From: Pontederia crassipes
Lineage: Eukaryota > Streptophyta > Magnoliopsida > Commelinales > Pontederiaceae
DNA: 64,000 bases
NCBI GenBank assembly: GCA_030549335.1
Contig: CM060196.1
Coordinates: forward strand, 21,162,501 to 21,226,500
Reading direction: 5' to 3'
Positions within the stretch are counted from its first letter, which is position 1. Each line of letters opens with the position of its first letter. The translations under genes and the position numbers were made by a program. The notes below the pieces were generated by a model. The model made no database searches. It saw nothing but the letters and a program-made list of their open reading frames with translations, and was not told where the DNA came from. Below are positions 21,522 through 33,865 of the stretch, in pieces.

Positions 21522-24050
21522 ATATGTAACATCATTACACTTGTGTAGAATATTATCCTCTTATATCATTACACTTGCGTAGAATATTGTCCTCTTTGAC
21601 CTTGAACCATGCGATTTTATCAAAATACGTCCTACTAAGCCAAAGTCATGATATTGTATATATTCATCATCTCTCTACTGACTTATGCATGTGAGACTAA
21701 TTCAATGCATGCCTCATGCATCCTTCCCCCCTTAGAACACAAAAATGACATAAACTATTAACAATGAAATAAAATTTGAAATTTTTATAGGTTAATGATT
21801 TTGTAATTTGGGATTAAGAAAAATTGGAATGATGAAATTTTCTTATGAATATTAGAATATGTGAATTTTACTTTACTTGGTGTGCAATATATCATAATAT
21901 AAGAACAACTATTGTGATAAATAATTAGTTTATCTATGAGATTAAATGCATGAGTGGCATGTGACCTTTTTAATTATCATGTTTCATGTATGCTACGTTA
22001 GTATTCAAATCATAGTAGTTATATGATATATATCCTCATAATTATTGTTATAGGAATGGAGGAATAAAGTAGAAAAAAATAAAGGTAATTCCTTTTATCA
22101 TTCATTGGTAAGTTGATTTCTCCTACTCTATGTGTTCACCTCTTTTAAATCTGATAATAACATTGATTAGTATGCATGGAATATATTTTTTGACAAGTTT
22201 TTATTAAAAATATGTTTGAAGTGATTGATCAATTGATTGTGCATTTGAAAGGTACATGTGATATGTTATGGATTGATTCTATAAAATAAAATCATATTTT
22301 GTTTAAATGAAGGGAGAGGGAGGCCAAGGCGGACACTTGGCAAACTAATAGAGCAAGATCTATTGGTGAATAATATACCGAAAGGTTTGGTTACTAATAG
22401 AGCGGAATGACGTCGTATGATCCATGTAGCCGACCCCACCTAGTGGGATAAGGCTTTGTTGTTGTTGTTTGTTTAAATGAATGTTCGATATGATTCATTT
22501 TTCGATGTCTGAAATATAATTATTATAATAAATCATTCATTTGCATTTGTCTTTATCATGCATCTGCATGTATGATATTTGAAGCTGTGTTAAATCATTG
22601 ATCATGATGGGGGTCACATCTAAAGTTTAATTCATTATTTTTTCCCTAAATGTATCTAGGATGGGATAGAATGAAACTGTAATGTGGAGCTAAATGCTAT
22701 ACCGTGATAAATCATAGGGGAGTCACCTCTAGAATTTGTAGGGGCTACCTCGAGAGTCCACTTCGCTTTTTGATTTGTTCTCCAAATATGGGATGTGATA
22801 GAATAGAGCAAAATGCAATACAAACTAAGTGATACATCATATGAAGTTATGGTGATATCCACCTTTAGAATCTATAGGGACCACCTCTATAGTTCATCTA
22901 TCGACTATATAAACTGATGAGTTGATGATCCATACATTCATATGAGAGTGTTACATATACATATACATATGTTCGATATATATTTTAAATGATATTGATT
23001 GCAAATCAAGTGTAATGCTTTTGATTAGAAGGTTGTATATGTAACTTTCACATATTTGAAACTACTTTATTAGTGGTATTATGATTACTACATATGTTTT
23101 CATGTGTCTCTGAATTGATTAGTTTCTAACACACATGTTATGAGTGATTAATTTAATGAGTTATTTTGCTCGCTCTATTTTTTGTAGTGTTTTTTCATAT
23201 TATTATAGAATTGGGATCGTATGAGGTGATAGATTTAGACGTGTTCCATAACATCTTTGGTGGTTAGTTACTAAGATATCTTTTTGATAGGATGTCGAGA
23301 TAATTAGTTGTCTATTCCATATACAAAAATTTGTACTTCGTAAAGAAGGATGAATATGTCATAATGTAAAACTTAAGTAATATTGATCTATTCTAAATGA
23401 TCATTATAAATTATGTAACTTGCTTAATAATATTTTTGTTTCATAATTTATATAAAAATTAAAGTTATAGCTCACTTCCATAATTTTAACTGATCGTTCA
23501 TAATGAGTTGTGAACTCTATATTAAAGCACAATTTGAATGGGTATCGTGATAGTTATAAATTATATACGGCATAAAAAGTTTGCTCAAAAAGTTACCCCT
23601 CATTTGGCATCATTATTGGAAGTACTAAATTAGACTTAGTGGCTTGACAGATGATGTTTGGGGAGCTAAATTAAACTCATTCTAAACATCCGCAAGGGAA
23701 TTTTTGTGAGGGAAGTAGATTTTAAGTCCATGCCTATTGACGAACTTATATTATCACTATATGGTATAAATACAATTTGTTGGATTTACATTGAAGACAA
23801 CTAGAGCAATTGGCTTTATTGTGTTTTTTGGAAACAACCAAATTATATTTGTGTTGGCTTTATTGTGTTTTTTAGAAATAATCATATTATATTTGCCTAA
23901 AACTTGTTTAAAGAGTCAGCTATTGTGGACGATCAAGACGTTCACGACAGGTAGTAAGAACAAGTCAATGAATATTGCTAGCAGGTAGGTGAACCTATTG
24001 TCGTTGCTTTCTCAACCTCTTATTGTTGCTGCGCAAAAGGAAGTGGGTTA
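21522..24050. other. AT-rich intergenic DNA, no gene seen
   Basis: No coding region is supported. Contents include a ~38-bp tandem duplication at 21533-21596 (atcattacacttgtgtagaatattatcctctt), the LINE tail at 22311-22467, and two loosely repeated phrases of the type tcacctctagaatttgtaggggctacctc near 22720-22765 and 22855-22905. Near 23805-23900 a ~45-bp unit, ttggctttattgtgttttttggaaacaacc, is duplicated. Confidence 0.6.
22311..22467 (+). mobile_element. 5'-truncated LINE 3' end with (TTG)n tail and TSD
   Basis: The frame from 22312 reads GRGRPRRTLGKLIEQDLLVN, then NNIPKGLVTNRAE, a stop, RRMIHVADPT, a stop, and WDKALLLL. This is the C-terminal signature seen at the end of plant LINE-type reverse transcriptase ORFs. 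The nucleotide end ccacctagtgggataaggctttgttgttgttg is the tail also borrowed by Au-type SINEs. The 157-bp insert is flanked by a perfect 13-bp direct repeat TTTGTTTAAATGA (22298-22310 and 22468-22480). A SINE is less likely because the coding frame is preserved upstream of the shared tail. Confidence 0.82.
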
Positions 24051-25033
24051 TGTAGGATCACAACACACCAAGAGGGGCGAGGGGAGGGGGATCATCACGA
24101 AAGATTAAACAACTACTAAAATATCACAAGAACACTAAACAATCTCTCTTTTACAGTTTGGAACCTCACACAAGAGTAAGAGAGAAAGAAATGAAAGATT
24201 TGCAACATAAAGCTCAAATGGACTTCACAATGTTCTTCCTACTTTTTCTTGTAAGTCTTAATTATTCCTGCACCTTTGGGTCTTCTTTTATAGCCTTATT
24301 AACTCCATTTAGACGTTGGGACTTGTTTCTAAATTTTGGAGCCAAATTTTAACCATTATAAGCATTCTACGCGCTAATCAGTCGATCGCTCTGCCCACTG
24401 GTCGACTGGTACATTTTTTTAAAAAATATGACCGTTGTTCTACACTGGCCGATCAACCAGCCGATCGATCGGTGCTTCGACCAACATTGTCTCATCATTC
24501 TGCATTTTGATTTTTGCATTTTCTACACTGACCGATCGACCGATGTGTCTGACCGATCGATTGATGCTTCAGTCATCAAGTCGACCACCCTACACTATTT
24601 TGAGCATAACATTTTGCACAGTTATTCAAATAAAATGATTTGTGTTCTATGGAAAGCTAACAGAATTATCTACAATGTTGATATTAATCATTCATCTAAA
24701 ATAAAATGAGATCATAGTCAATTATTGATTCAAAGTTCAGTAAAAAAAATTAACTATTTTAAATAAAATATTTTAGACTTTTACTCTTTTATACATAACT
24801 TGTCATACCAGCATCCAAATGACATGATATTTGATTATATAAAATGCTAGCAATATCATTCATAACTTTTATACATAAATTTTGTGAGAACATAGATAAA
24901 TATTAATTGAAAGTTTAGTGCATGAAGCAACTTATTCTTATTTAGATTTTTTCGACATTTTAAATGTTCAAATTTTTTGAGGTTTGTATGATCAAAATAT
25001 AATTACATAGGGCATAAAAACTTTGCTCCAACA
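24051..25033 (-). mobile_element. Left LTR of the tandem copia derivative
   Basis: It runs TGTAGGATCAC..CTCCAACA, 983 bp. It lacks the ~370 bp that the middle LTR carries after atcatcacgaaag (about 25590-25925). A minus-strand TATA box lies at 24285-24292 (cttttata on plus). CCGATCGACCGATG-type motifs cluster at 24455-24590, upstream of that TATA box in transcriptional sense. Confidence 0.82.
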
Positions 25034-25516
25034 ATCTTTCTCTTTTTGTCGTAGATGTAGAACTATCATTTTTTATTGTCCACATCCAATGTGCCATTTT
25101 TTTGTCAAAGTCACTCCCTTCATAACTATTTAACCAAACTTGTCAAATCTTATGAGAAGTAGAGAATTTAGAAATAAGATTCATGCCATAAGAATCTAAA
25201 GAGGAATAAAGGACATTTTTGGCATTGTAGTCAAGTTTTTCAATTGACATTTCAAAATCATCATATTCTAAAAATGGAAGATCAATAGAAACACCATTTA
25301 TAAGTTTGTTGGCTTTTCAAAATCATTTTCTAAAACTTCCCACATATCAAAATATATAGAACATATATAAGCTTTCATTCTAATTTTCAATAAGAAAAAT
25401 AATGATCTTTAAAACTTGGTCGGTCAAAAATGAAATGACCTTCTTCCAAAAATAATGTCATGCTCTAAAAGTTGATTAAATCTTTAAAACAAAAGTAACT
25501 TGGCTATAATACCAAT
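25034..25516 (-). pseudogene. Copia internal remnant 1: gag fragment
   Basis: On the minus strand the frame reads MSIEKLDYNAKNVLYSSLDS, YGMNLISKFSTSHKI, a stop, then QVWLNSYEG. This is the EKLD..LYxALDxxEFNRISxCxxAKEIWDxLxxTYEG region of copia Gag (UBN2-type). The segment is only 483 bp and runs from the decayed PBS ggctataatacca (25502-25514) to the PPT, so most of gag and all of pol are deleted. Confidence 0.75.
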
Positions 25517-26815
25517 TGTAGGATAACAATAAGAGCGGGGTGAAATAGTGTTTAAATTTGATTTCACGTAAATCATCACGAAAGCTTAAAATCGATTCAT
25601 TAATATTAAATTAACACAATAGCAATCATATCACATGCATAACAAAATAGGAAGGAGATGGAGAGAGAAAGATAAACATAAGATGCACGATGGTTTGTTA
25701 ACGAGTTTCAGCCATACCTTGGCCTACGTCCCGCTCCGACTTCTCAACTTCGAAGTCGTCGGAGATTCCACTAACACCCTTCATTCATTCCAAATGAGGC
25801 AAGGAAGAAACCCTTTACAATTGTTGTCTTTTCTCTTTTTCAAGAGGTAAGACACACATCTTTTGCTCGTAGACTTTCCCTCATCTTTTCTTCGCTCAAG
25901 AGGTAACACAACATTTTTCCACTCAGAAGCTAAACAACTATTAAAACATCACAAAAAACTCAACAATCTCTCTTTTACAATTTGGAACCTCACACAAGAG
26001 TAAGAGGAAAGAAACAAAAGATTTACAACTTGGAGCTCAAATGGACTTCACAATATTCTTCCCACTTTTTTGGAAGTTTTGATTATTTTTGCACATTGGA
26101 TCCTTTTTTTGTAGCCTTCTTAATTCCATTTAGTCTTTGGAGCTTGTTTTCTAATTTTGGAGTCAAAATATGATCGTTACGGTGCATTATGCGCGTTGAC
26201 CAATCGACCGCTTTGCCCCACTGACCGTTGATGAATTCTACACTGTCCGATAGACTGATGCTTTGATCAGCATTGTCTCATCATTCTGCTGCTTGATTTT
26301 TTCATTTTTTACACTGATCGGTTGACCGATGTGTCTGACTGCTGTGTCTAATCGTTTGGTGCTTCAGCCGTCAAGTCGATCGTCCTGCACTATTTTGAGC
26401 ATAACTTTTTGCACAGGTATCCAAATGAGATGATTATTTATTCTATGGAAAGTTAATAGAATTATCTACAACTTTGATACACATAATTCATCTAAAATCT
26501 AAGTGAGATCATAATCAAGTATTGATTCAAAGTTCATTACAAAAACTTGTTTATTTTAAATAAAATATTTTAGACCTTTACTCTTTTATACATAACTTTT
26601 CATACCATTATCCAAATGAGATGATATTTTATTATATAAAAGCTAACAATATTATTTATAACTTTTATATTCATCTGTTAATATAAATTTCATGAGAACA
26701 TAAGCAAATATTAATCAAAAGTTTAATCCATGAATCATTTTAAATATCATTTTAATCTTTCGATATTTGTATCATCAAAATATAATTACATAAGGCATAA
26801 AACTTTACTCCAACA
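25517..26815 (-). mobile_element. Middle LTR of the tandem copia derivative
   Basis: It runs TGTAGGATAAC..CTCCAACA, 1299 bp, and serves as both the 3' LTR of the right unit and the 5' LTR of the left unit. The TATA site is mutated (ttttttttgtagcc at about 26105-26117). It includes the ~370-bp segment missing from the left LTR (ggagatggagagagaaagataaac). Confidence 0.82.
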
Positions 26816-27218
26816 ATCTCCTCCTTTTTTATGAAGACAAACCGAAAAATATAAAAAGTATATAAGCATAACACTCCATCTTTGGATGTCATGGATGCAG
26901 AAGTATCATTTTTTATTGTCCACATCCAATGTGCCATTTCTGTCAAAATTACTCCATTTATAACTATTTAAGAAAACTTGTCAAATCTCATGAGAAGTGG
27001 AACATTTAGAAATAAAATTCATGCCATAACAATCTAAAAGGAAATAAAAGACATTTTTACATTGTTGTCAAGTTTTTCAATCGACATTTGAAAATCGTCA
27101 TGTTAAAAAAATGGAAGGTCAATAGTCGAAAATGAAATGATCTTCTTCCAAAAATAATGACAGGCACTAAAAGATGGTTAAATATTTAAAATAAGAGTAA
27201 TTTGGCTCTGATACCAAT
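26816..27218 (-). pseudogene. Copia internal remnant 2: gag fragment
   Basis: This 403-bp segment is homologous to internal remnant 1 and more decayed. The minus strand shows DCYGMNFISKCSTSHEI, a stop, QVFLNSYKWS. Its right end carries an intact 13-base PBS complement at 27204-27216 (minus strand TGGTATCAGAGCC, initiator Met tRNA). Its left end has the minus-strand polypurine tract (plus strand atctcctcctttttta). Confidence 0.78.
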
Positions 27219-28552
27219 TATAGGATAATACCAAGAGGGGAGGTGAATTGGTATTTAAATTGAAAATACTAATCTCACAAAAATCATCACTGAAGCTTAA
27301 AATCGATTCATTAATGTTAAATCAATACAGTAACAATCATATCACATGCATAATAATATAGGAAGGAGATGGAGAGAGAAAGATAAACATAAGATGCATG
27401 GTGGTTTGCTGACGAGTTTTGGCCACACCTTGACCTGCGTCCCCACTCCGACTTCTCAATCTTCATCCGAGATTTCACTAACACCCTTCCTTCGTTCCAA
27501 ATGAGGCAAGAAAGAAACCCTTTACAACTCTTGCATTTTCTCCTTTTCAAGAGATAAGACACACCTGTTTCACTCGTAGGCTTTCCTTCATCTTTTCTTC
27601 GCTCAAGAGGTAACACAACCTCTTTTCATTCACGAGCTAAACAATGATTAAAATATCACAAAAAACACAATAATAAGAAAGAAAGAAAATAAAGATTTAT
27701 AATTTGGAGCTCAAATAGACTTCACAATATTCTTCCCATTTTTTTCTTTGAAGTCTTGATTATTCCTGCACCTTTGGATACTTTTTTATAGCCTTCTTAA
27801 CTCCATTTAGTTGTCGGAGCTTGTTTTCTAATTTTGGGATCAAAATATGATCGTTATAGTGCATTATGCATGTTGATCGGTCGACCTCTCTATCCCACTG
27901 ATCGACTGATACAATGTTTTTGAAAAATATGATCGTTAGTGAATTTTGCATTGGTCGTCGATCGATCGGTCGATCGATGCTTCGATCGGCATTGTCTCAT
28001 CATTCTGTAATTTTATTTCTGCATTTTCTACACTGACTAGTCGACCGATGTGTCTGACCAATCGACCGATGCTTCAGCCGTCAAGTCGATCGTTCTGCAC
28101 TATTTTGAGTATTATATTTTGTACAATTATTTAAATGAGATAATTTTTTATTCTATGAAAAACTAACAAACTATCTACAATTTTGATATTCATCATCCAT
28201 ATGAAATCTAATGAGATTATAGTCAAATATTGATTCAAATTTTAGTATAAAAAATTGTCTATTTTAAATAAAATATTTCATACCTTTATTTTTTTATACG
28301 TAACTTTTTATACCAGTATCCAAATGAGATGATATTTAATTATATAAAAAGCTAGCAATATTTTCTATAACTTATATTCATTTCTTAATATAAATATCAT
28401 GAGAACACAGATAATTATTAATTGAAAATTTAGTGCATGAAGCGACTCATTCTTATTTAAATTTTTTTCAGCATTTTAAATATAACTCTAATCTTTTAAA
28501 ATTTTTATCATCAAAATATAATTACATAGGGTATAAAAACTTTGCTCCAACT
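27219..28552 (-). mobile_element. Right LTR of the tandem copia derivative (5' LTR)
   Basis: About 1334 bp, from tataggataatacc (TG mutated to TA) to ctccaact (CA mutated). The TATA box complement lies at about 27782-27790 and the CGATCGACCGATG motif cluster at 27870-28100. Both mutated termini mean this copy can no longer be cut by integrase. Confidence 0.8.
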
Positions 28553-28859
28553 TGAGTTCTATTGCCTGTGGAAATGATATTGGAAAATTATGAAAACCCC
28601 CATCACAACCATGCCTTGATTGAAACCTGATCTCATGGCTAGTTAGTGCACTTTGAAGTTAGGAAATTATACTAGTGCATTCTTGGTTGCAAGGGTGGCA
28701 ATGTTGGTGTTGTAGTCGCTATGGAGACTGTTGAAGATCATTCAATTGAAGTTATCAGTGGTAAGGGGATATCAAACAACAGGTAGCTAGCTCATCGGTA
28801 ATGAGTTTGGCACGTCGGTAGTTAGCAAGCTAGGAGTCACCTTGCTTCAATTATTGTAG

Positions 28860-29030
28860 TTGCATTTACAATTGTAAAATGCATGTTTCAATGGGAGCAC
28901 CAAAGCTTGATTGAGGGCATCCCATACTTCACAAGAAGTGGTTAATCCAACCACGATCAGAAAGACCTCTTCCCATAGCGAGGATAGTAGCCAACTTAGC
29001 TGCAGCTGGTTTCGACAACACCAGTATGTG
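28860..29030 (-). pseudogene. Copia Gag (UBN2-type) fragment
   Basis: The minus-strand frame contains NQLQLSWLLSSLWEEVFLIV, then VGLTTSCEVWDALNQALVLP. This matches the conserved DQLLLSWLLSSLSEEVLxxVVGxxTSxEVWxALxxxF region of copia Gag. The surroundings (28553-28860 and 29030-29110) show no further frame I can assign. It is unrelated in sequence to the internal remnants at 25034-27218. Confidence 0.8.
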
Positions 29031-30041
29031 AATTATGGATCATCACTAGTTGGACAAGACCTTGTGTCACTAATGAAACAAAGCATCTCATAACTTATGA
29101 TGAGAGGGTTGTTCTGAGTATACACATGACATAGTTGTATGCAGGGACTAATAAGCAATGTCCGGATGTGAGTGACCCACAGGGAAATTGGCTGATAAAT
29201 ACTCGAGTTTCATTTTCATCAACTTTCGTGCTCCTTTCTAATTTATGAACTCGGAAGATTGTTTAATAATGTTTTGCATACTTCAACGATATGATCATAA
29301 TGCCATTTTAATTACAAATTATAAGTATAGCTGTTTAGTTTTATGTTCAATTCAACTATACAAGATATATATATATATATATATTCATAATGCCATTTTC
29401 ATGTACATATGTATGTCTATGTATGCAGATCTGCACGTATATTATATTATTCGTATCTAATGTGTCTTCAGTGATGATGTTAGTAACAAATTCCTATCAT
29501 AATTGACTTTGGGACATGAGGTGTATACATGGAAAAAAATTAAAGGATATATGAAACACACCTTTTTTTTTCTAATTCTGTGGCAACAGAACTAGATATT
29601 TAGCTACGTACGTACGTCAGCATATAAACTTTCGGAAAATGGTAATGAAAATTCTAAAAGAAAATACTCGACAATACACAACAACTAAGTATTTTGAATT
29701 TATTTCGTACTAGCTTGCATCGGTTAGAGAAACAACGATGATTAGTTTGATTAATAGAATAACATATTTTTTAGAAGAGATATAAATTAAAACATCCATT
29801 GGTTGTTTGTGGTTTCTTAATTGCCACTAATTCCTCTTAGCTTATATTTGGTCAACTCTTTTTTTCTGAAATTAACAATTTCAAAATGCGAGCTCACATA
29901 TTAGTAACTATTTCTTTATGTTAATTATGATATCCAAAAGTAATCGCGCACTAATATAACTCATATATTTAATCATAGATTTCTTTCAACGCAATAGAAA
30001 CAATATATTTATATATCTATCTATCTATCTATCTATCTATA

Positions 30042-30082
<41 letters not shown>

Positions 30083-30730
30083 CTGATGTTAACGCTTAAG
30101 AAAGATCCAAAAACGGGCGGCGCCCTGGGAAATGGTAAAGGAGAGGCAAGAGAGAAATGGAGTTGGAAAGATTAAAAGGATTTTATAATTGAAAAAGTGA
30201 AGGACAGAAAACTGAGAAGAGTACTTGATCAAATCAATACTTAGTACTTTATGGATTTAAAATAATTTAATCGAAGTATATATATTGCGCACTAGTGCAC
30301 ACTTATCAATTTAGATGAGTTATGCATCAATATTTCACATAAGTTATGCAATCTATAATTCTTGCACAAATACTTTGTTCTTCATGCTACTTTACTTGTG
30401 AGTTGTTAGTAAAGAAGTCCTTTTATAACTTCATTGAAGGAGTACATCCAATAGGTAGAAGGTTTGAAATCGTCTTATCAGATTAGCCAAATACCCCATT
30501 AGATTCTTTTATATAATAACCAATCTGTCATACCAATATCAGGAGGAATCAGCTGGTATTATTTTTTTTGTCACAAAAAAAAACTCATGCCAGGTGATCG
30601 AAAATTAGAAAAGTAATAATTAAGCTGATGTGTGCTTTCCAGCCTGCGGATTGTGCTCAGAAGGATTACTTAATGCAATTGACAATTATCCGTCCTTGTA
30701 ATTAATTGCGAGTGGTCTTCAATCTTCATG
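29031..30730. other. AT-rich intergenic sequence upstream of the WAK pseudogene
   Basis: No gene is recognised. It contains an (AT)n run near 29351-29372 and a compound (ATCT)n(TA)n microsatellite at 30003-30080. The composition changes at 30730 where the WAK promoter starts. Confidence 0.55.
30003..30080. repeat. Compound microsatellite (ATCT)n / (TA)n
   Basis: Seven or so ATCT units are followed by about 18 TA units. It is a simple sequence repeat about 700 bp upstream of the WAK start. Confidence 0.95.
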
Positions 30731-30738
30731 TATATAAA
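30731..30738 (+). promoter_or_regulatory. TATA box of the WAK-like gene
   Basis: TATATAAAAG begins at 30731, 55 bp before the ATG at 30786. This is a plausible core promoter with a short 5' UTR (cacattacacacctgcacaattaacc). Confidence 0.55.
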
Positions 30739-30785
30739 AGACGTGTTGCATCATCCATCCACATTACACACCTGCACAATTAACC

Positions 30786-32190
30786 ATGGCATACTCTTCC
30801 TGTATACTGCTACTTCTCCTGCTAGTGATGCAGTACGACTCATCATGGACAGCCGACACCAGATAACCTGGGTTTAGAGACAAGTGCGGCAATGTTTCTA
30901 TCCCTTACGGCCTTACCCTTTCGGAGTTGGTTCGGAGTGTGCCAGGGGGAAGGCTTCGAGATCACATGCAACGAGACGTACACCCCTCCGAAACCCTTCC
31001 TGGGCTCGAACTTGTCGAGATCGAACATTGCCTGTCGCAGGGCCAGCGCGCATTTAGAAGTACATCAGTTTGATCTGCTACAACTCATCCGTTATCACCT
31101 TCGAGTCGTCGAGCTACATCAGGTTCAGCACTTGGCCATTCAAGTTCTCCGACACCCGCAACATGTTCACGGTCATCGGCTGCAACACGCTCGCGTACAT
31201 AGCCGGCCCCGAACAGACGGTGTATTCAAGCGGGTGCCTGGCTACGTGCGAAAGCGTCAGCAGCGTCACGTCCGGCTCGTGCTCCGGCATCGGCTGCTGC
31301 CAGACGGCCATCCCGAAGGGACTCAATTACTACAACGGCACCTTCGATAAAAGCTTCAACGGTTACAACATCTACCAGTTCAGCCCCTGCAGCTGGGCGT
31401 TTCTGGTCGACAAGGACTGGTACAAGTTCAACGCGTCCGACGTGCTCGGCAGAGACTTCTACAACAACAACGAGGATGGAGTCCCATTGGTCCTGGATTG
31501 GGTGGTAGGGACGCAGGCGTGCGACGAGGCCATGCAAAACAAGACGTCTAATTACGCTTGCGTTAGCGAGCACAGCGAGTGCGTGGACTTCTCCGTCTGA
31601 AAATCCGTCCAAAAATAGCAATTTTCTTGTAATGAATGCCCTGGTTATATTTGCAATTGCTCGACTGGATACCAAGGAAACCCATACATCCCTGGACCTG
31701 GTGGATGCCATGGTAAAGCTATGAACTATTTACCTCTGTTCTACGTACTATTATAATTACATTTATACATTTCGTGATCAGTTGAAAAATAATAAAACAA
31801 CGATAATATAACATAATTTATAGTAATACATTTTTCTTATCTTTTTTACTTTTTAAATGGCCAACTCTATTTTTTTTTAAATTATAAGAAAGCTTACAAT
31901 TATAATTGGATAAATGAAAACGGCCAACTTCTTAGTTTGATGGTTGAAGCAGAAAGATGACAACAATATCTATATATATAATATATGTCAATCGACTTAT
32001 TTTGCCTTTTTTCTGTTCTTTGTTGTGACAGATATCAACGCGTGTGATATTCCTGATCTGTATCCTTGCTACGGGATCTGTCATAACGTGGATGGAAACT
32101 ACAATTGTTCATGCCCATCAGGGAAGCGGGGTGACCCTTACAAAGGAACCTGTCAGGACAAGTTCTCCTTATTATTGAAGCTGGTCACTG
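30786..32190 (+). pseudogene. Wall-associated receptor kinase-like pseudogene, extracellular exons only
   Basis: ATG 30786 starts a signal peptide (MAYSSCILLLLLLVMQ) in a ccATGG context. A stop follows at codon 27 (TAA 30864), then the galacturonan-binding WAK domain (DKCGNVSIPY, EGFEITCNETYTPPKPFLGS). An ~8-bp duplication near 30907 shifts the frame. A second shift lies near 31030-31065, after which ICYNSSVITFESSSY..CNTLAYIAG..CSGIGCCQTAIPKGLNYY is read. TGA 31598 and a nearby TAG break the first EGF-like segment ([20 protein letters not shown]). Exon 1 ends at 31712 (GT at 31713). The intron is 31713-32031, with AG before 32032. Exon 2 encodes the calcium-binding EGF domain (DINACDIPDLYPCYGICHNV) and the start of the membrane segment (KFSLLLKLVTG), ending at a good donor, 32191. 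No kinase exon is visible down to 33865. It is the only host-type gene here. Confidence 0.88.
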
Positions 32191-33075
32191 GTACGTACTT
32201 TTCCTTTTTCTCGATCGTGGAAGAAATTGAAGAGGCAAGTGACAAAGTTCATGTTATTTGGAAATGAAAAAGCCTAAATTTTTTAGTACTCACATTTTGA
32301 TTGAAATTGCAATAGTAGTAGTTTTGGTCGTCCCCAAGATTGTCCAAGACGCTCCAGATGATGACCTAACCTTTAATATCTACAATATTTGCACCTTTAC
32401 ACATGCCATAAAAGTTTTAGTTTACAGAAGACTTTATTATTCAATTATATTAGAAAATTTTGTTTCAAATCAACAATCCCTCGACTTCTTCTAAAATTGC
32501 CGTCCACACTACATAATACGCGAATGCGCACAAATTTTGTATATTCTAAGTCTAAATAATCCACTCCTCATCCTCACAAACCCTTAAAAGAGCGAGAAAA
32601 ACAAGAAAAACTACGTAACCTCAAAATTTGAGCAAAACATCAAGTTAAAAGTTATTGTTCTAATTATATGAATTATGAAACTCTTATTCGGTATATTTAA
32701 CGTTTTTGTGTTCTTTTATATAATATTTTAGTTGAGAAATATTCATACACATTAATATTTATTATTAAACTAAAATTGGACCAAGAATTGGCGGAAGATG
32801 TTTTCCCTTTTTCTTATATGGTTTTAGGTAAGTTTTATTATTTTTTTAGACAACCATAAAAAATGTCAGATAAATTTTCTAGACCGAGAACTGACCCTAA
32901 TTAAATCACTCTACAATTCTCAACTAACAATTTCTAATTTCCCCTTAAATCCATTAACTAAAGGAGAGAGGGAGGGCATAATAATGTAAATTAATATTTC
33001 ACCGAAAATAAGTTATCAGTAAGCTAAATTAAAATAAGTATATTGTTATTCATATAATAAAACTTGAGAGAGAGA

Positions 33076-33112
<37 letters not shown>

Positions 33113-33865
33113 GGGGTGTTGTAAGAAAAAATAAAAATAACAATACAGCATAAAAAGAGGTATCAATAAACTTTGTTTATATATTAACTTAAAGAGTGAA
33201 GACCTTATTTAGTTTTAAAAGCTGCTAAATATTAGAGTGACCCTATTGCCGCTTCAAAAACACTCTTTTCCAATTTCCATTTCATTTTATTAGACATGAG
33301 TAAAAAGTCCACTATTAACTATTAGATTAAATAAAGAAATCAAAGGGCAAACTATTTTAGGAGTCCCCAACACAAGCATATGCCAGGTCGTTCCTGCCTG
33401 TCTAAAATTTTATGCGCGATAGATATCACTTACTCTTTATAACCTTTGTACATGAATTTCTTTGAAAAGTTTCATTCCTAGTGGATATGTAATTAAGGTT
33501 GTCAAAATTGAATCTTTCTTTTCATCATCAAATCAGAACGAGAATAATCCAACCTATTAATAATGCACTTTTTTATAATAAATAATTTTTTAAATACGTC
33601 TATTATAACTTAATTTAACATTATATTTCAGTAAGTAGCAATTTGTTCACTTCACAAGTCAAATTAAATATAGATATAAAAATGGCAATTAATAAAGAAT
33701 AAGGAAAATATGTTGTGTTCATCTAATTGTGTTGTGAATTACATCATTTGAATGGTTATCATATAGGATTGTAGACAAAGATCCTAATAAGGTTTTACAT
33801 ATAAGATTGTCAATATTAATCAGGGAGTTGACAATTATAAATTTTGATGATTTACTAGCATTGTG
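32191..33865. other. Intergenic/intronic DNA after the WAK exons, no gene seen
   Basis: If the WAK gene were complete, a large kinase exon should follow. I see no HRD, DFG or glycine-loop coding pattern in any frame. The stretch is AT-rich, with a (GA)n run at 33066-33110 and no transposon ends that I recognise. The short frames at 32258-32494 and 33719-33916 have no family features. Confidence 0.55.
33066..33110. repeat. (GA)n microsatellite
   Basis: A near-perfect run of about 20 GA units, ending in gatgggggg. Confidence 0.95.

Larger units (their letters stand above)
24051..28552 (-). mobile_element. Tandem non-autonomous copia derivative: LTR-internal-LTR-internal-LTR
   Basis: Three related LTRs (24051-25033, 25517-26815, 27219-28552) enclose two short internal segments (25034-25516 and 26816-27218). 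Orientation is minus: the Met-initiator-tRNA PBS reads ggctctgatacca at the right end of the second internal segment, and pyrimidine runs (PPTs on the minus strand) lie just right of the left and middle LTRs. Internal segments keep only gag scraps. Such arrays form by unequal recombination between LTRs of adjacent or sister copies. Confidence 0.85.

Noticed and set aside
31114..31711. Minus-strand open frame of 161 residues opposite the WAK exon.
   Set aside because: It is a shadow of the GC-rich WAK coding strand, whose sense frame shows clear WAK and EGF signatures.
32258..32494. Possible transmembrane continuation of the WAK pseudogene (IAIVVVLVV).
   Set aside because: It lies beyond a good splice donor at 32191, has no juxtamembrane or kinase sequence after it, and is an AT-rich chance frame.
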